Positions 8,464-17,247 of a stretch of DNA of 33,262 bases are shown piece by piece. The stretch is from Bacteroidales bacterium (lineage in GTDB: Bacteria; Bacteroidota; Bacteroidia; Bacteroidales; UBA10428). The translations under genes and the position numbers were made by a program. The notes below the pieces were generated by a model. The model was not told the origin of the DNA, ran no database searches, and saw only the letters and a program-made list of their open reading frames with translations. Position 1 is the stretch's first letter; each line of letters opens with the position of its first letter. The DNA lies in NCBI GenBank assembly GCA_030626465.1, contig DAOUOU010000003.1, forward strand, positions 1 to 33,262. Direction: 5' to 3'.

Positions 8464-10422
8464 ATGGATCTTTCGGTAATAATAGTAAATTATAACGTCA
8501 AGTATTTCCTTGAACAGTGCCTTCATTCGGTTTTCAAATCATTAGAAGGCATGAGTGGTGAGGTTATTGTGGCAGACAATAACTCGGTTGACGGATCGTG
8601 TCAGATGGTGAAAGAAAAATTCGAGGATGTTATTCTTTTTCAAAACAACAGAAACCTGGGCTTCTCCAAGGCAAACAATCAGGGTATTAAAATTTCCAAA
8701 GGGAAGTATGTTTTATTACTTAATCCGGATACTATTGTACAGGAAGATACTTTTTCAAAATGTTTTTCCTTTATGGAAAAGCATTCAGATGCAGGAAGTC
8801 TGGGTGTAAAAATGATTGATGGCAAAGGTAATTTTTTGCCTGAATCGAAAAGATCCCTGCCAACTCCACTTGTATCTTTTTTTAAAATTTTTGGATTATC
8901 TGCTCTTTTACCTAAATCAAAATTATTCGGAAGATATCATTTAGGTTATCTGAATAATAATGATATAAATAAAGTTGAAATATTATCGGGCGCATTTATG
9001 TTTATTAGAAAGTCTGTTCTTGACCAAACAGGGTTTCTTGATGAGACATTCTTTATGTATGGAGAAGACATCGATCTTTCCTACAGAATCATTCTTGCAG
9101 GGTATGACAACTATTATTATCCCGAAACAACTATCATTCATTATAAGGGAGAGAGTACAAAAAAGGGCAGTATCAATTATGTAATGATGTTTTACAGAGC
9201 CATGATAATATTTGCAAGGAAACACTTTTCGGTAAAAAATGCACGCTTGTTTAGTTTTCTGATCAATTCGGCAATTTATTTACGTGCTTCAGCCTCAATC
9301 ATCAGAAGATTCTTTCTTTCCATTATTATTCCCTTAAGTGATGCTTTGTTAGTATTTGTCGGATTCTATTTTCTGGAACCGTTCTGGGAGAAATTCAAGT
9401 TTGGCAAGGAGAATTATTATCCTAATGAATACCTGATGTATGTAGTTCCTTCTTATATTATAATATGGTTTTTCTTTTTATACATTTCTGGTGCTTATGA
9501 AAAACGCACCAGATCTATTGACCTGATAAAGGGTATTTCACTTGGTACAATGGTGTTACTCCTTATCTATGCTTTACTTCCCGAGAGTTTGAGATATTCA
9601 AGGGCACTTATTCTTCTTGGAACTCTTTGGGCAACATTCTCCATATTTTTCACCAGAATCACTATTGGTACTATCCTGAATAATGTAAAACTATCCTTTA
9701 GAAAACAGAAAAGAAGAATTGTTATAGCAGGGTCACCCAGAGAAAGTAACAGGGTTCTTTCAATTATGAAACAGGTAAATATTGATCCCTCTTTTATTGG
9801 ATTAGTGGGATGGAAAGATGAAGATAAAGTTGAAAGCTACATGGGAAATCTTTCGCAACTTAATGATATCATAAAAATAAACCGAATTGATGAGATAGTT
9901 TTCTGTGCCAAGGATATCCCTTCACAGAAGATAATTCAGACCATGTTAAGTGTTTCCGAAACATCAGTTGATTTTAAAATAGCTCCCCCTGAAAGCCTGT
10001 CAATAATTGGAAGCAGTTCAATAAATTCGGCAGGTGAGTTGTACGTTGTTCATTTCAATTCACTTAGTCAAAATCTGGCCAGAAGAAAAAAGAGAATATT
10101 TGATTTAATTGCAGCATTGGCCCTTTTGCTGACAATTCCCATATCTGTTCTTTTTATCAAAAAACCTTTAGGATTTATACGGAATATTGTTCTTGTGATC
10201 ATAGGTGTCAGAACATGGGTCGGATTTTATTATATCCATTCAAGTGAGTTGAGTTTGCTTCCTCGTATTAGTCCGGGAATTCTTACTCCTATAACAGCAT
10301 CCAGGAATAAGGCAATTAATACTGAAACTATTAAGCGGATGAACTTGTTGTATGCAAAAGATTATAAAATGATAACCGATTTATCTATCATATTACGTGA
10401 CTTTAATTATTTGGGCAGATAA
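8464..10422 (+). CDS. Glycosyltransferase family 2 fused to TM segments, CoA-binding_3-like domain and a truncated bacterial sugar-transferase-like C-terminus
   Basis: GT2 motifs DLSVIIVNYNVKYFLEQCLHSV, LLLNPDT, MYGEDIDLSYRI; TM cluster; KRRIVIAGSPRESNRVLSIMKQ; KKRIFDLIAALALLLTIP and PRISPGILTP...KRMNLLYAKDYKMITDLSIILRDF, resembling sugar-transferase ends. Confidence 0.85.
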   Translation: MDLSVIIVNYNVKYFLEQCLHSVFKSLEGMSGEVIVADNNSVDGSCQMVKEKFEDVILFQNNRNLGFSKANNQGIKISKGKYVLLLNPDTIVQEDTFSKCFSFMEKHSDAGSLGVKMIDGKGNFLPESKRSLPTPLVSFFKIFGLSALLPKSKLFGRYHLGYLNNNDINKVEILSGAFMFIRKSVLDQTGFLDETFFMYGEDIDLSYRIILAGYDNYYYPETTIIHYKGESTKKGSINYVMMFYRAMIIFARKHFSVKNARLFSFLINSAIYLRASASIIRRFFLSIIIPLSDALLVFVGFYFLEPFWEKFKFGKENYYPNEYLMYVVPSYIIIWFFFLYISGAYEKRTRSIDLIKGISLGTMVLLLIYALLPESLRYSRALILLGTLWATFSIFFTRITIGTILNNVKLSFRKQKRRIVIAGSPRESNRVLSIMKQVNIDPSFIGLVGWKDEDKVESYMGNLSQLNDIIKINRIDEIVFCAKDIPSQKIIQTMLSVSETSVDFKIAPPESLSIIGSSSINSAGELYVVHFNSLSQNLARRKKRIFDLIAALALLLTIPISVLFIKKPLGFIRNIVLVIIGVRTWVGFYYIHSSELSLLPRISPGILTPITASRNKAINTETIKRMNLLYAKDYKMITDLSIILRDFNYLGR

Positions 10423-10428
10423 TTCATT

Positions 10429-11757
10429 ATGAGTAAAATAGAAGTTATATTACCAGCAATGGGAGAAGGAATTATTGAGGCCACCATTACGAAGTGGTTG
10501 GTCGAGGAAGGTAAATTTGTTCATGAAGATGAATCCTTGCTGGAAATTGCTACAGACAAAGTTGATTCAGAGATACCTGCTCCTGCATCGGGCATGCTTT
10601 CGCGCATCATTTATCGTGAAGGTGAAATACCAAAAGTTGGAGAAGTTCTGGCAATAATTGAGAGCGGGATCGAAAAAAAAATCGTTATTACAGAAGAAAA
10701 AACAGATACAGACATTGGAGATAATACAATTTTTAAAGAGGTGGCAGATAATGAGATCCTTCCTGATAAACCTGTTATTTCGAGCTCAGAATCAAAAAAA
10801 ATCAGATCCTCATCTGAGGATCTGATTTTGACTCCTTTTATACGTTTTCTTGCCAAGAACCGTGGAATCACATTCGAAGAACTTAGGCAAATAAAAGGTA
10901 CTGGGCTTAACGGACGTATTACAAAAGCAGATTTAACTTCCTATATTGTTTCAGGAAGAAGCTATCAGGCGGTTAGATCAGCAGACTTTTCCAGGGAGCA
11001 AGTATCAAAAACTGTGCAGAAGGAAAACAAACAGGAGGAGTACAACATAGGTCCCGGCGAAGAACTGATAGAAATGGATCGCACGCGAAAGTTAATTGCT
11101 GAGCACATGGTACGTTCCAAACGAATTTCCCCACATGTAACCTCTACAGTTGAAGTTGATGTAACCTCCCTTGTCCTATGGCGGAACAAGAATAAAGATA
11201 ACTTTTCTAAGAAGTATGGAGTTAAGCTAACATTTACACCAACAGTTGTTTATGCTGCCGTAAAAGCATTGAAAGAATTTCCGGACATTAATATCTCGGT
11301 TTCCGGTCATTCTATTATTCGCAAGAAATATATTAACATTGGTGTGGCAACAGCATTACCTGATGGAAACCTGATCGTACCGGTGATAAAAGATGCCGAT
11401 AAACGGAATTTTGCAAACATTGCTCTTCAGGTTGCTGATTTAGCATCAAAAGCCAGGCAAAGCAAACTAAAACCATCTGATATCAAAGGAGGTACATTCA
11501 CCATTACAAATATGGGAAGGTATGATAATATTTCAGGCACTCCAATAATCAATCAACCCGAAGTTGCGATATTAGCTGTGGGAGCTATAAAAAGAAAGCC
11601 TGCTGTTGTAATAAATAATGGCACGGAAACACTGGGGATTCGCGATATCATGGTATTATCCCTGACTTATGATCACAGGGTTGTGGATGGTTCTTTAGGT
11701 GGCTCATTTGTTCAGACTCTGGGAAAATATTTAACCAAAGAACTGCCTGAGTATTAG
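10429..11757 (+). CDS. 2-oxo acid dehydrogenase E2 component (dihydrolipoamide acyltransferase)
   Basis: Lipoyl domain EVILPAMGEGIIEATITKWLVEEG...LLEIATDKVDSEIPAPASG; E3-binding domain TPFIRFLAKNRGITFEELRQIKGTGLNGRITKADL; catalytic LTYDHRVVDGSLGGSF. Confidence 0.95.
   Translation: MSKIEVILPAMGEGIIEATITKWLVEEGKFVHEDESLLEIATDKVDSEIPAPASGMLSRIIYREGEIPKVGEVLAIIESGIEKKIVITEEKTDTDIGDNTIFKEVADNEILPDKPVISSSESKKIRSSSEDLILTPFIRFLAKNRGITFEELRQIKGTGLNGRITKADLTSYIVSGRSYQAVRSADFSREQVSKTVQKENKQEEYNIGPGEELIEMDRTRKLIAEHMVRSKRISPHVTSTVEVDVTSLVLWRNKNKDNFSKKYGVKLTFTPTVVYAAVKALKEFPDINISVSGHSIIRKKYINIGVATALPDGNLIVPVIKDADKRNFANIALQVADLASKARQSKLKPSDIKGGTFTITNMGRYDNISGTPIINQPEVAILAVGAIKRKPAVVINNGTETLGIRDIMVLSLTYDHRVVDGSLGGSFVQTLGKYLTKELPEY
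10798..10829. repeat. Perfect inverted repeat, 15-bp arms, 2-nt spacer (AAAATCAGATCCTCA-TC-TGAGGATCTGATTTT), inside the E2 linker
   Basis: Read directly from sequence. Confidence 0.92.
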
Positions 11758-11843
11758 TATTGGTACACAAAAGTTAGAATGATCTTTCTACTATATATGG
11801 TTACTCTCGTAAAATAATCATTATGTGCATTACAAATTATTTT

Positions 11844-11851
11844 TAAATTTG
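11844..11851 (+). promoter_or_regulatory. Putative -7 element TAAATTTG
   Basis: TAnnTTTG match 25 nt upstream of ATG 11877. Confidence 0.45.
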
Positions 11852-11876
11852 TTAAAAACCAACCAATCTTTAAAAG

Positions 11877-14800
11877 ATGAGGATTAACTATCAGTTTTTG
11901 TCTCTCATTTCCATTGCCTCCCTAATTTGCTTTAATGCGATTACTCAGGAGGTAATCAATACCAAAGAATTATTTATTGAGGCTGAATCTTATTTTCTGT
12001 TTGAAGAATACAGGGATGCATTACCCTTGTACCAGAAGATAATACGTACAGAACCAAATAATTATAATGTTCTCTTCAAAATTGGAGTATGTTATCTCAA
12101 CGATACCTATTTGGCAAATAAATCTTTGCAATACCTTAAACAATCTGCTGAAAACATCAATCTTAAATACAAGCGGAATAACTTTCGAGAGAAACAAGCT
12201 CCTCTTGAAGCCCTTTATTATTTTGGCAGAGCTTACCATATCAACAATATGCTTGACGAAGCCATTGAAAGTTATCAGCGTTTTAAAAATCTTGCACATC
12301 CTGATGAATTTGACATAGATATTGTCAATGAAGATATAAATGCCTGTCAGGTTGCAAAAAAGATGCTTGGCAATCCTGTATTTTTCTCACCTATAAATAT
12401 GGGTAATACAATTAATTCAAGGTTTGAAGAGATCAATCCGGTTGTTTCCGGCGATGGGAAAACATTAATATTTACAAGAAAACTACAGTTCTATGATGGG
12501 GTATTTTTAAGCAAGAAAGATGACAATGGAAATTGGTATGAACTCATAAATCTAACTTCTGATTTTGGATTGGATGGGAATACTTACTCATGCGGAATTT
12601 CCTATTTTGGAGATGAAATTTTTGTGTATCGAAGTGACAATTATGACGGTAATATTTATTCCAGCAAACTTGTTGGAGATAATTGGGGAAGATTAATCAA
12701 ATTGAACTTTAACATCAACACCAAATTCTGGGAATCGCATGCAACTCCTTCACCAGACGGACAATACCTATATTTCACTTCAAATCGTACCGGCGGATAT
12801 GGAGGCCTTGATATTTATAAATCAAAGAAAGGCGCAAAAGGAGAGTGGGGATCTGCAGTAAACCTTGGCCCGGTTATTAACTCTCCTTATAATGAAGACA
12901 CACCTTTTTTAAGTAACGAAGGATATACAATTTTTTTTAGTTCTCAAGGGCATGAAACAATGGGAGGTTATGATATTTTTGTAAGCAATTTAAAGAGCAA
13001 TGGTACCTGGAGTAAACCAAAAAATATGGGTTCTCCGGTTAATACTACCAACGACGATTTATTTTATAATCCGATAGGAGTAAATTCTTTTGGTTACTAT
13101 TCCTTGTTTGATGAATCAAGTTCTTTTGGCATGTTGGACATTTATAAGATTGAAGTGTATAATGAGATGATTCCTCGAAGTTTTGAGGTAAAGGGACAGT
13201 TAAACGTTGCTGATGCCAGTTCGAGATTTTATAAAAAGCTTACTGCAAAACTTATTGATACAGAAACAAGGGAAATAGTTAACGAAACCATGGTTGAAGG
13301 AGACGGGAGTATTTCATTACCCGCCTCACAGGGCGCATATATTTTAGTAATTGAGGGGCAGGAAGTTGAATCTTACCAGAAAGAAATAATCCTTTCCCTT
13401 ACACAACCTGAGACAATTGTTGTTTTGCCTGCAATGAATTTAGTGAAAACTGACAGTAAAACACCTCCTGTAGAAATTGGATCACCAGTAAAAGAAAAGA
13501 TAGTAGCAAAAAGCGATTTCTATGCAGTAAGTGATTCAAGTGTTGTTCCTATTTCCCTTATCATTCCAAAAGGATCCGATTTGAATATTGAGGTTTCGGT
13601 TAACGACAGATTTGGCTATTCAGAACGGTTAGAATCTGTTAATAAGAGATTTACATATTTCTACAAACCAAAACCAGGAGAAAATCTATTAAAGTTTACG
13701 GCTACTGATAAAGATGGAGTTATTTCTTCAACAGAAGTTGTAGTTACCTATTATTTGCCTTATGTGGCTGAAAAAGAAATTAAATTACAGGAAAAGGAAG
13801 CTATTCTGTCGTTGTATGCCAAATCGTTTGATTTGTTAGCAGTAGGAGCATTGCAGGAGTATTTGCATGAGATAGAAACCTCTGATTTCAAGAGCTATTA
13901 CCATTTGTATACTCATCTTTTAGAAGTATCAGAGGAAAAGGGATTTATAAAGAAAGATATTGACGAGGTCTTTTCCATATATTTTACACAAAAGAGCATT
14001 ATACTATTCGATCTGGAGCTTAAAAAAGCATATTCAGAACAAGACAGTAATTGGCAACGTGTTCTTGATAGTTCAACTATCCCTATAATCTATATTCAAA
14101 CTCTTCTAAAGAAAAAACTTGTTTTAGAAAAGAACATACAGGAAGCATTACTGAAAATTGTATCAGATAAATTTGAGAGTGGTAAAGAGACATACAATTA
14201 TCTGTTAGGATTTCATAGGAATACAGATGAGTTTTCCATAAAAGACATTGATATGGCAACATCCGTTCAGGCCTGGGAATTGCTTTCAAACAATATTGGT
14301 GATAAGGATGCTTATTCCTTACTTCAACTGGCATCTACTACCGAAGGCCTGGATTATTTTTACCAGAATTTATTAGCAGCTTCAACAGATAGTTTGCATG
14401 ATTATCTGACAAGTATACAATTTGAACCTCTGGGGATTAATAATTCGGTTGATTTGACCGAACATTTGTTTGATATTGCATCCCAGGGAAGCTTTACTTT
14501 GGCAGAACTTATTAAAATTCTGGAACTGGTCTCAAATAATAAAAAGTATTATTTGAATTCTTTTAACGAGGTACTTACCAATAGTGCAAGAGGCACTTTA
14601 AAATCACAACTTTTACTGCTTAATATGGATGAAAAGCAGATTCACAGTTACGAAGGATTATTGCGGTATCTTGTTGAACAATCCCAACATAAAGATTTCT
14701 CAAGAGAAGAAGTGTATAACTTACTTCTCGAATTGATAGGTATTACAGATATTAATGTATTTGCACATAAAATAAAATCTTATAGTATTGCCTCAATCAA

Positions 14801-15083
14801 TAAGGCTCTTGCAGATACTTCATTAAAATATTTTTCAAATCCATTTGAGCTATTGCAATATCTTTTAGTTTCGGTTCAGGATTACGACTTCACTGAGTCT
14901 GATATCAATAATTTACTCATAAGAATGATTTTGGAACGTGGACTTGCAGAGGGAATTGATAAAAATTATGATGTGGATGAAAAGAAAATTTGGAAGAACA
15001 AGAATTTCCTGACATCCATTATCTTAGTAAATATCGTAATATTGATATTAATTATTCTCCTATCCCGACGTAGAAAAAAATAA
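11877..15083 (+). CDS. Paralog A: exported TPR + PD40 propeller protein with long C-terminal helical-repeat region and C-terminal TM helix
   Basis: Signal peptide; TPR (EAESYFLFEEYRDALPLYQKIIRTEPNNYNVLFKIGVCYLN); PD40 motifs (PSPDGQYLYFTSNRTGGYGGLDIYKSKKG; FSSQGHETMGGYDIFVS); C-terminus NFLTSIILVNIVILILIILLSRRRKK. Confidence 0.88.
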   Translation: MRINYQFLSLISIASLICFNAITQEVINTKELFIEAESYFLFEEYRDALPLYQKIIRTEPNNYNVLFKIGVCYLNDTYLANKSLQYLKQSAENINLKYKRNNFREKQAPLEALYYFGRAYHINNMLDEAIESYQRFKNLAHPDEFDIDIVNEDINACQVAKKMLGNPVFFSPINMGNTINSRFEEINPVVSGDGKTLIFTRKLQFYDGVFLSKKDDNGNWYELINLTSDFGLDGNTYSCGISYFGDEIFVYRSDNYDGNIYSSKLVGDNWGRLIKLNFNINTKFWESHATPSPDGQYLYFTSNRTGGYGGLDIYKSKKGAKGEWGSAVNLGPVINSPYNEDTPFLSNEGYTIFFSSQGHETMGGYDIFVSNLKSNGTWSKPKNMGSPVNTTNDDLFYNPIGVNSFGYYSLFDESSSFGMLDIYKIEVYNEMIPRSFEVKGQLNVADASSRFYKKLTAKLIDTETREIVNETMVEGDGSISLPASQGAYILVIEGQEVESYQKEIILSLTQPETIVVLPAMNLVKTDSKTPPVEIGSPVKEKIVAKSDFYAVSDSSVVPISLIIPKGSDLNIEVSVNDRFGYSERLESVNKRFTYFYKPKPGENLLKFTATDKDGVISSTEVVVTYYLPYVAEKEIKLQEKEAILSLYAKSFDLLAVGALQEYLHEIETSDFKSYYHLYTHLLEVSEEKGFIKKDIDEVFSIYFTQKSIILFDLELKKAYSEQDSNWQRVLDSSTIPIIYIQTLLKKKLVLEKNIQEALLKIVSDKFESGKETYNYLLGFHRNTDEFSIKDIDMATSVQAWELLSNNIGDKDAYSLLQLASTTEGLDYFYQNLLAASTDSLHDYLTSIQFEPLGINNSVDLTEHLFDIASQGSFTLAELIKILELVSNNKKYYLNSFNEVLTNSARGTLKSQLLLLNMDEKQIHSYEGLLRYLVEQSQHKDFSREEVYNLLLELIGITDINVFAHKIKSYSIASINKALADTSLKYFSNPFELLQYLLVSVQDYDFTESDINNLLIRMILERGLAEGIDKNYDVDEKKIWKNKNFLTSIILVNIVILILIILLSRRRKK

Positions 15084-15094
15084 TAGCCAAGTAT

Positions 15095-17104
15095 ATGAAA
15101 TATTGCCTATATTCAGCACTAGTACTCATCTTACAGACAATTTTTATTGTAGATATTCCCGCTCAAATCTGGCTTTCAAATAAGGATATATATAATGAGG
15201 CAGAAGAATACCTGCACGCCAATGAATACATAGAGGCTCTGCCTCTTTATATGTTACTTGAGAAAAAAGAAGTAATAAATGCCAATATCTCTTATAAAAT
15301 TGGTATATGTTATTTGAATATCCGGGGTAAAAAGAATAGGTCAATTCCATATCTGGAAAGTGCCAGCCAAAATGTAAGGTATGATTATCAAAATACTGTT
15401 GAGGAAACAAATGCTCCGCTCAAGGCGATTCTCTTATTAGGTGTAGCATACAGAATAAATAACGAACTAAAAAAAGCGATTAAAACTTTTGAATCACTTC
15501 GAGATAAGGTGGCAATTAGTGACTCGGAGCTGGATGCAATAATCGATATGCATATCAAACGATGCGAAAATGCTATTCTTCTGGGTGCTTTCCCGGGAGA
15601 ACCGCGTACTGAGAAACTTCCGGATCATATAAATAATGAATTTTCAAATTTCAATCCTGTTTTGGTTGACCATGACAGAGTATTGTACTATATGGAAGAA
15701 CTGAAGTTTTATGATGCTTTAATGCGTGTGGAAAGTGATAATGATAGTTGGGGTATGCCTGAAAACTTAACACCAAAAATTGGAAGTGATGGGGATCATA
15801 TACTTGTTGGTGCATCATCCGATGGAAAAACATTGCTGCTATACATATATGAAGCCCTGAAGGCAGGTGAAATTTACTCCATTCAATTTGCTGATGGTGG
15901 CTGGTCTAAACTAAAGCCACTGAATAAAAATATTAACACAAAGTATCACGAAACACATGCCAGTTATTCGGCAAAGAATGAGACCCTGTATTTTACAAGT
16001 AATCGTCCCGAAGGTTATGGAGGCTTGGATATTTATATGTCAAAACTTGACGAAAATAACAACTGGGGACCTGCGGTAAATCTGGGACCAATTATTAATA
16101 CCCCCTACAACGAAGAAACTCCCATTATCAATAACGATGATAATATTCTGTATTTTAGTTCACAGGGGCATCTGAATATGGGAGGATACGATGTTTTTCA
16201 TTCCTTGCGTAAAGAAAAAAACGAGTGGAGACAACCGATCAATATGGGATCGCCGGTATCAACAACCGATGATGACCTTTTTTATTTTCCTCTTGAAAGT
16301 GGTATTTCCGGATTAATGTCACGTCTGGAAGAGTCCAATTCAACTGCATACGACATATACCGTTACAATAGCATGGTGTTTGCAAATTCTCCCCGGTTTG
16401 ATGTAAGGGGAAAAGTACAATCGGTTGATAGTTCAAATTACATAGATCACCAGGTAATAGTTGTTAATAATGAAACATCAGACACACTTATAAGCAGAAT
16501 TCCTGAACCGGATGGAAATTACGAAATATTATTGCCTGCAGGAAATTTTTCGATTCTTGTTTTTGATCAGAAGGGAAATATTAGTTCCGGCACGGTAATT
16601 CTCGAAGATGGAGATACCGAGAAGGAAGTAATTACAGGAACTCTCGCTCAAAGGGTTGATAGTATTGAATCAGAGGAAATAAGAAGAGATACCGTGTATC
16701 TAAAACATTTGCTTTTTGGTTTTGATAATCATGTATTTTCAACCGTATACAAGAATTATCTCGATACCATAATCAGTATTATGCACAAATATCCCTCTCT
16801 TGTAATTAACATTGAAGGATATACAGATGCAATTGGTAGCGAGAATTATAATCTTTATCTTTCAAGGCGACGGGCAAACGCCGTTGCCAGATATCTCCTT
16901 TCTGATAATATTGGCCAGGAAAGGATTAAGGTTATAGCCCATGGAGAATCCAATCCGATTGCAATTAACACAAATACAGATGGGACTGATTGTTCTGATG
17001 GACGAAGATATAACAGAAGAGTTGAACTCGTACCTCAACAGGATACATCAGAAGTTATCTTTGTTATAGAGATTCATATGCCTGAAAGACTAAAACAGAA
17101 GTAA
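15095..17104 (+). CDS. Paralog B: PorE-like exported TPR + PD40 propeller + regulatory-like domain + OmpA domain protein
   Basis: Signal peptide, TPR, PD40 (LYFTSNRPEGYGGLDIYMSK), OmpA family C-terminus NIEGYTDAIGSENYNLYLSRRRANAVARYLL...DGRRYNRRVELV. Confidence 0.9.
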   Translation: MKYCLYSALVLILQTIFIVDIPAQIWLSNKDIYNEAEEYLHANEYIEALPLYMLLEKKEVINANISYKIGICYLNIRGKKNRSIPYLESASQNVRYDYQNTVEETNAPLKAILLLGVAYRINNELKKAIKTFESLRDKVAISDSELDAIIDMHIKRCENAILLGAFPGEPRTEKLPDHINNEFSNFNPVLVDHDRVLYYMEELKFYDALMRVESDNDSWGMPENLTPKIGSDGDHILVGASSDGKTLLLYIYEALKAGEIYSIQFADGGWSKLKPLNKNINTKYHETHASYSAKNETLYFTSNRPEGYGGLDIYMSKLDENNNWGPAVNLGPIINTPYNEETPIINNDDNILYFSSQGHLNMGGYDVFHSLRKEKNEWRQPINMGSPVSTTDDDLFYFPLESGISGLMSRLEESNSTAYDIYRYNSMVFANSPRFDVRGKVQSVDSSNYIDHQVIVVNNETSDTLISRIPEPDGNYEILLPAGNFSILVFDQKGNISSGTVILEDGDTEKEVITGTLAQRVDSIESEEIRRDTVYLKHLLFGFDNHVFSTVYKNYLDTIISIMHKYPSLVINIEGYTDAIGSENYNLYLSRRRANAVARYLLSDNIGQERIKVIAHGESNPIAINTNTDGTDCSDGRRYNRRVELVPQQDTSEVIFVIEIHMPERLKQK

Positions 17105-17223
17105 CAAATTCAGAATTCAAGATATTTGTATCAATCTTATCTCAACTTTTTTTATTAATTTAATGGTGTTAACATGGAATGAAATTGTTAATAGAGTGAT
17201 CTGTTTTATTCATGTTATTGATT

Positions 17224-17231
17224 TAAATTTG
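17224..17231 (+). promoter_or_regulatory. Putative -7 element TAAATTTG
   Basis: TAnnTTTG match 16 nt upstream of ATG 17248. Confidence 0.45.
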
Positions 17232-17247
17232 AATAAAATCCATCCTG

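Noticed and set aside
10475-10871. Overlapping ORFs 10475..10657 (+) and 10611..10871 (-)
   Set aside because: Contained within the strongly supported E2 coding frame; no independent evidence.
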